From: Owenweeksia sp. | Lineage (GTDB): Bacteria > Bacteroidota > Bacteroidia > Flavobacteriales > Schleiferiaceae | Length of the DNA: 35,758 nt | Direction of reading: 5' to 3' | Assembly: GCA_028277105.1 (NCBI GenBank) | Contig: JANQHO010000163.1 | Location: 1-35,758 of the forward strand | Notes under the pieces: generated by a model | What the model saw: the letters and a program-made list of their open reading frames with translations, nothing else | Told to the model about the DNA's origin: nothing | The model's database searches: none | Program-made: the position numbers and the translations under genes | Part shown: positions 31,849 through 35,758 of the stretch, piece by piece | Layout: every line of letters starts with the position of its first letter | How positions within the stretch are numbered: the stretch's first letter is position 1

Positions 31849-32865
31849 ATGAGAAGACGACACATTAACATCTTATTAGCTCTTGTTTTGACGATATTTC
31901 TCAGTTGTCAAAACGAAAGAGAGTTTGTAGAGGTGAAAAAACTTTCGGAATTCAAGAGCACACAATTCATTCCAACCTTGGAACACCAAATTTCTGAGGA
32001 TAAAAATTCTGTTTATTGTGCAACCTTACTATTCGGATGGGACGAAATCAGAAAGCAGATAAACTCTCCGTTGACAATCTCAGAAGAAAACTTTGACTTG
32101 ACATTACTAAATCAATCAACTTCATTTATAAATGTTTTGAAAAGTAATGAATATGCAGTTAGTGGAGAAGTTGACGGAGACATAATATATGCAAGAGCCG
32201 AATTTAATAAGTCATTACCTTTTGAACTCAAACTTCAAAGTTTTAATAACAAACTGACTTTTGACGGACAAAAAGTATCTTCATTTGGTATTTATGGGTA
32301 TGACAGTTATGAGCAATTGAAAATTGTTCAAATCGTTTATTATAAAAACGACAACAATTTCATAATTAAACTTCTACCAAAAGACAAAGAACACGAAATT
32401 ATTTTGTATAAGACAAGTCAAAGTTTCAGTTCAATTTACGGTATGACAAATGAGATTCAAAAACTTACTGAAATTGGAAAGACAGAAAAGAAGAACGAAA
32501 AAATAAATTGGAAATATTATTACAATGAAGAGGATGTAGTAATCATTCCAAAGTTCAATTTCAACATTGAAACAAATTACACGACTTTAGAAGGGAATAA
32601 CTTCAAAGCAAAAGAACAAAACTTTCAAATAGAACGCGCTTGGCAAAGAACAGCATTTATTTTAGACGAAAGTGGTGCAGAAATAGAAAGTGAAGCAGAA
32701 ATTGAAGCAGCGACAGAAGAAATCGAAGAAGAAGAATATGAAAAACCGAAACCTAAGAAAATGATTTTCGACAAACCTTTTTTAATTTTATTAAAACGAA
32801 CAGATACTCAAAACCCATATTTTGGACTATGGACAGCAAATACAGAATTAATGATTAAAGAATAA
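31849..32865 (+). CDS. Cassette 3: serpin-like lipoprotein
   Basis: 338-aa protein with lipobox FLSC near residue 18. Its second half follows the serpin order: a VVIIPKFNFNIE strand (230-241), FILDESGAEIESEAEIEAA (270-288) at the place of the 'AFVEVNEEGTEAAAAT' hinge, an acidic reactive-loop-like stretch to about residue 304, then FDKPFLILLKR (307-317) and YFGLWTAN, matching the serpin signature FxxDxPFLFLIR...FMG. The loop is made of Glu, Lys and Pro, so a normal inhibitory site is doubtful. Long serpins have about 370-400 residues, so this one is slightly short. Serpin relation is inference from motif order. Confidence 0.55.
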   Translation: MRRRHINILLALVLTIFLSCQNEREFVEVKKLSEFKSTQFIPTLEHQISEDKNSVYCATLLFGWDEIRKQINSPLTISEENFDLTLLNQSTSFINVLKSNEYAVSGEVDGDIIYARAEFNKSLPFELKLQSFNNKLTFDGQKVSSFGIYGYDSYEQLKIVQIVYYKNDNNFIIKLLPKDKEHEIILYKTSQSFSSIYGMTNEIQKLTEIGKTEKKNEKINWKYYYNEEDVVIIPKFNFNIETNYTTLEGNNFKAKEQNFQIERAWQRTAFILDESGAEIESEAEIEAATEEIEEEEYEKPKPKKMIFDKPFLILLKRTDTQNPYFGLWTANTELMIKE

Positions 32866-32893
32866 CCTCTGCTAAAACAGCCCGTTGGCAATT
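32866..32893 (+). repeat. Degenerate attC-like site C (cassette 3)
   Basis: Only the right part is recognisable: CCCGTTGGCAATT with GTT at 32884-32886. The left arm expected from site B (ending in TTTGCCAAC) is absent; only about 18 nt separate the gene 3 stop from the core. GTTGGCAATT is the exact reverse complement of AATTGCCAAC, the left end of site D. Probably a deletion removed the left arm. Confidence 0.5.
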
Positions 32894-32929
32894 ATTTAAA
32901 CAAATAAACAGTAACAGTAAATTTAAATT

Positions 32930-33337
32930 ATGAAGAAGGTATTTATCACCACAGGACTATTCCTAATGCTCACATCTCAAGCATATTCACAGTTAGCTGA
33001 AAAGTTTACCGTAACAATGAATAATGATACCAGTCCCCTTAATGGTGGACTTGACAAAGGTTCTATTTTCGTGAAAGTTAAAGCATTGGATATTGTCAAT
33101 TTTGATTTTAATGAGTTTTCAGTTGATTCTGAAAGGCTAACTATTGAAATCACCGATAAGGCAAATGAAACGATATTTTTTTCTCAAAAGGTGAATGAGC
33201 TTGAAAATAAAAACAAGTTTGACCTTGTAATCTCTGAACTCGATTTACCTTCTAACAAAAACCATGAATCACTCTGGGTCTCATTAGTAGATGATAAAGA
33301 GAGACAATTAATTTTTAGATTTAAGGTAATTGACTGA
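32930..33337 (+). CDS. Cassette 4: small secreted protein
   Basis: 135-aa protein with a signal peptide (KKVFITTGLFLMLTSQAYSQ). The mature part is acidic, about 115 residues, predicted beta-rich, with no cysteine and no recognised family. AT-rich. Its ATG follows the cassette boundary by 45 nt; the stop is 10 nt before site D. Function unknown. Confidence 0.65.
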   Translation: MKKVFITTGLFLMLTSQAYSQLAEKFTVTMNNDTSPLNGGLDKGSIFVKVKALDIVNFDFNEFSVDSERLTIEITDKANETIFFSQKVNELENKNKFDLVISELDLPSNKNHESLWVSLVDDKERQLIFRFKVID

Positions 33338-33347
33338 AAATAAAAAC

Positions 33348-33481
33348 AATTGCCAACAACTTATATAGCTTATGGCGGATAAACGGCTGCCAGCGAGGTA
33401 ATCGCTCTTTAGCCGGCTTCATTCATGGTGGACAAGTAATTGCTCCCAAACTGCCACAAGCCATATGCAAAACGTTGTGCG
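33348..33481 (+). repeat. attC-like site D (cassette 4)
   Basis: 134-bp imperfect palindrome: left AATTGCCAACAACTTATATA, right GCCATATGCAAAACGTTGTG. Inner nested stems are CGGCT/AGCCG (33384-33388/33411-33415) and AGCGA/TCGCT (33392-33396/33402-33406). Left end AATTGCCAAC complements site C's right end over 10 bp; right core GTTGTGCG starts at 33474. Confidence 0.65.
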
Positions 33482-33502
33482 CGTCACAAAGAAAAACTTT
33501 AA

Positions 33503-33883
33503 ATGAAAATTGAAATCAGAAAATATGACCATTTGAAAGAATATGATACTCTTTTGGAAATTATCAAATCCGAAGGTGAAGAATGGAAGGATTACTTTGA
33601 TCCACTATATCAAATTGTCTTGAAAAAGTCAATCACCTATGTAGCTTACATTGATAATGAATTATGTGGATACTCTCGGTCAGTAAATGATTTTGGTTTA
33701 TACATATGGGTTATTGACTTGTTAGTGGATAAAAAATATAGAGGCCATTCGATTGGTCAGAAATTAATGGAATGCTTATTAGTTGACTTCCCCAATCAAG
33801 ATGTTTTTGTGATGTCAGATGTTGATGAGTATTACGAAAAACTCGGATACAAAAAAGAAGGTTCAATATTTAAAGTTGAATAA
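33503..33883 (+). CDS. Cassette 5: GNAT family N-acetyltransferase
   Basis: 126-aa single-domain protein. The acetyl-CoA-binding motif A is visible as VDKKYRGHSIGQKLMECLL (RxxGxG-like, RGHSIG), preceded by a central strand VIDLLV and followed by YYEKLGYKKEG near the C-terminus, all typical of GNAT. It is a little shorter than most family members, lacking some N-terminal helix. The substrate is unknown. AT-rich, lying between sites D and E, 28 nt after the boundary. Confidence 0.85.
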   Translation: MKIEIRKYDHLKEYDTLLEIIKSEGEEWKDYFDPLYQIVLKKSITYVAYIDNELCGYSRSVNDFGLYIWVIDLLVDKKYRGHSIGQKLMECLLVDFPNQDVFVMSDVDEYYEKLGYKKEGSIFKVE

Positions 33884-33895
33884 TGTAAATACGAA

Positions 33896-33970
33896 CGCAC
33901 AACAATGGCTATAAAGCACAGGCTTAACCAACCAAACCGTTCCTAAGCTTCATAGTCGGAATACTGCAAA
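33896..33970 (+). repeat. Degenerate attC-like site E (cassette 5)
   Basis: Left CGCACAACAATGGCTATAAA is close to site A, and CGCACAAC complements GTTGTGCG of site D. The right arm CTTCATAGTCGG pairs with the left, but the expected CCGTT core is replaced by ACTGCAAAC. The site may be unable to recombine and may mark the end of the array in this window. Confidence 0.6.
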
Positions 33971-33977
33971 CAATAGA

Positions 33978-34583
33978 ATGGAGCTACTCAAACGATATCT
34001 CAATTCAATATCGCCATTGTCTGAGGAGACCTGGAAAGAGGTTTCTAAGCTTTTCAAACAACAGTCTTTATCTCCTGATGATTATTTTGTTGAAGAAAAC
34101 AAATATGCCAAAGAAATAGCCTTTTTAGAAGAAGGAATCGTAAGAGCTTTCTTTACCAATAGTGAAGCAAAAGAATACAATAAGCAGTTTTTTGTAGGCC
34201 CAAGTATAATTGGAGCTTATACATCCCTTTTAACCAAGGAAAAAAATCTTATCCCCCAACAAGCCCTAAACGAATGTGTAATATGGGTAGCAGAATATTC
34301 TGAAATTGAAAAACTATTTGCGAAATTTCATGACTTTGAAAGCTTGGGAAGGAAAATAGCTGAACATTATTTCTTAGAAAAGGAAAAAAAGGAATTGGAA
34401 ATGGCTTTAATGGATGCCACAGAACGATATGTACTTTTCAAGGAACAATTCCCCGGCCTGGAACAATTAATCCCACAATATCATATTGCCTCTTACCTCA
34501 GTATTTCCCCTACTCAACTTAGCAGACTTCGGAATAAGCTGGTGAAAAAAAGTAATGACAACGACCTTTCTTTACCTATGTAA
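33978..34583 (+). CDS. Crp/Fnr-family transcriptional regulator
   Basis: 201-aa regulator: an N-terminal cyclic-nucleotide-binding-like beta roll (about 20-115; EIAFLEEGIVRAFF) and a C-terminal helix-turn-helix with HIASYLSISPTQLSRLRNKL (about 168-187). The phosphate-binding cassette residues of true cAMP-binding CRP are not visible, as in many Bacteroidota members, so the ligand is unknown. It begins 8 nt after site E and is followed by the SMP-30-like gene after 55 nt on the same strand, which it may regulate (inference). Confidence 0.85.
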   Translation: MELLKRYLNSISPLSEETWKEVSKLFKQQSLSPDDYFVEENKYAKEIAFLEEGIVRAFFTNSEAKEYNKQFFVGPSIIGAYTSLLTKEKNLIPQQALNECVIWVAEYSEIEKLFAKFHDFESLGRKIAEHYFLEKEKKELEMALMDATERYVLFKEQFPGLEQLIPQYHIASYLSISPTQLSRLRNKLVKKSNDNDLSLPM

Positions 34584-34638
34584 ACGGATTTAGAATTGGA
34601 ACTGTCCAAACTTTGCCATTCACAATAACAGAATCAAA

Positions 34639-35733
34639 ATGGTGAAGAAAAAAAATACCAGATGTTTACTCAAACCTGGAATAATCATATCAATGATCTT
34701 GTTTCAAGCCTGTGCTTTACAACCAATGTCATGGCAACCACCCCAAAAACCGGTTTTAGAAAACACGCTAAAAGAGAATGATAAACTGTTGACGAGTCAG
34801 AAAATTCCTTTACAAGGATGGTATGGTCCGGAAGATATCGTTTTTGACAAACAGGGAAACCTGTACTGTGGTGTACATATTGCTAAACGTGATTTTAGTG
34901 ACGGCAGAATTCTAAAAATCTCTCCTGAAGGGGATATTGAAGTTTTTTATGATGCTGGTTCATGGGTAGCGGGATTGCATTTTGATTCCCATAACAACCT
35001 GATTGCACTAAGTCATAAGCAAGGACTTATAAGTATCTCTCTCAAAAAAGTAGTAACCGTATTGGCTGGTAAAGACGAAAATGAGAAACCATTTTTAATT
35101 CCAAATGGTCTTGATATTGCTTCGGATGGAAATATCTATTTCTCCAACACCTCACATGACGCACCTTATGATATAAAATACGGCAGGAAATTGATCATGG
35201 AGCTAAGACCAAACGGAGGGCTATATCAATACAGTCCCAAAACAAAAAAAGTGACTACCCTGATAGACGGAACCTACTTTGGCAATGGCGTGGTGCTCTC
35301 GAAAAATGAAGACTTCATCTTAATGACAGAGACGACCAAATACAGAATTATAAGATACTGGTTAAAAGGTGAAAAGATGGGAGAGACGGAGATCTTTATG
35401 GACAATCTACCCGGATTTCCAAATGGGATTTCGATAAGAGAGGATGGTAGCTTTTGGTTGGGCTTTTCAACAAGAAGAAATGATGCATTAGATAAGATTC
35501 ACCCTAAGAAGGGAATGAAGAAGCTGATTTATGGCCTTCCTGAGTTCATGCAGCCAAAGCAAAATGAATACGGTATGGTATTGAATATCTCCGAAGAAGG
35601 GGAGATTCTTTCTTCTTTATACGACACCACGGGAAAAATAATTCCGGAAGCCGGAGCGGTAAAGGAGTATCAAGGGAATTTATATATCGGAGGGGACATG
35701 ATACCTTATGTAGCCGTTTATGCATTAGACTAG
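34639..35733 (+). CDS. SMP-30/strictosidine synthase-like beta-propeller lipoprotein
   Basis: 364-aa protein with a lipobox-like FQAC (Cys25) after a hydrophobic leader, so probably a membrane-anchored lipoprotein. The mature part shows six-bladed propeller repeats: GPEDIVFDKQGNLYCGVH, GLHFDSHNNLIALS, NGLDIASDGNIYFSNTS, GNGVVLSKNEDFILMTE and FPNGISIREDGSFWLGF, typical of SMP-30/gluconolactonase/strictosidine-synthase-like proteins. Substrate unknown; a lactonase activity is the commonest for the fold. The last 25 bp of the window hold nothing recognisable. Confidence 0.82.
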   Translation: MVKKKNTRCLLKPGIIISMILFQACALQPMSWQPPQKPVLENTLKENDKLLTSQKIPLQGWYGPEDIVFDKQGNLYCGVHIAKRDFSDGRILKISPEGDIEVFYDAGSWVAGLHFDSHNNLIALSHKQGLISISLKKVVTVLAGKDENEKPFLIPNGLDIASDGNIYFSNTSHDAPYDIKYGRKLIMELRPNGGLYQYSPKTKKVTTLIDGTYFGNGVVLSKNEDFILMTETTKYRIIRYWLKGEKMGETEIFMDNLPGFPNGISIREDGSFWLGFSTRRNDALDKIHPKKGMKKLIYGLPEFMQPKQNEYGMVLNISEEGEILSSLYDTTGKIIPEAGAVKEYQGNLYIGGDMIPYVAVYALD

Positions 35734-35758
35734 ACTGTGTACAACAACATCTAAACTG

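Noticed and set aside
34584..34638. Another attC-like site after the Crp/Fnr gene
   Set aside because: No AAC...GTT palindrome is present, so the regulator and SMP-30-like gene are not called cassettes.

Overview
The window is a chromosomal segment of a Bacteroidota bacterium, probably Cytophagales-like; the genus cannot be told from the sequence. The evidence is family content typical of this phylum (DUF6252-type lipoproteins, a DUF5606 protein, a DUF349 repeat protein, an OMP_b-brl_3-type TonB-dependent receptor), the near absence of Shine-Dalgarno sequences, and repeated phylum-type promoter -7 elements (TAnnTTTG) close to start codons. Most of the window (about 2.4-30.2 kb) is housekeeping DNA. 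No tRNA, rRNA, CRISPR array or transposase gene was seen.

Layout. 0.1-1.8 kb: three tandem paralogous lipoprotein genes with a mosaic relationship. 2.15 kb: a small XRE-type regulator whose start codon lies in a perfect inverted repeat. 2.4-5.15 kb (minus): ruvX-def-TPR lipoprotein-DUF5606-mazG operon, divergent from dapD. 6.0-11.05 kb (minus): two pilin-like subunits, a PapD-like chaperone and a 903-aa usher-like outer-membrane protein, which together look like a highly diverged chaperone-usher surface-fibre system. 11.3-17.9 kb: a PhnP-like metallo-hydrolase, a conserved protein of unknown function, and a glmM-class V aminotransferase-cysteine desulfurase operon. 18.0-30.25 kb (plus): TPR protein, DUF368 polyprenyl-phosphate transporter candidate, aroE, DUF349 protein, DUF1801 protein, uvrB, two membrane proteins and a TonB-dependent receptor.

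From about 30.4 to 34.0 kb the DNA becomes visibly AT-rich and changes organisation. Five small unrelated genes, all on the plus strand, are separated by imperfect palindromes of 67-136 bp that begin near ...AAC and end with GTT.... In four of the five cassettes the bases just after GTT at the upstream site are the reverse complement of the start of the cassette's own downstream site (8-10 bp perfect), while the two ends of any one site do not match beyond the AAC/GTT core. This is the signature of integron cassettes cut at G|TT, so I read the region as an integron-like cassette array with no integrase in view (a CALIN-like array). Its cargo is a small membrane protein with a cytochrome-oxidase-like motif, a MORN-type repeat protein, a serpin-like lipoprotein, a small secreted protein and a GNAT acetyltransferase. 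A Crp/Fnr-type regulator and an SMP-30-like lipoprotein follow.

The two parts I consider most worth following are the chaperone-usher-like module and the cassette array.
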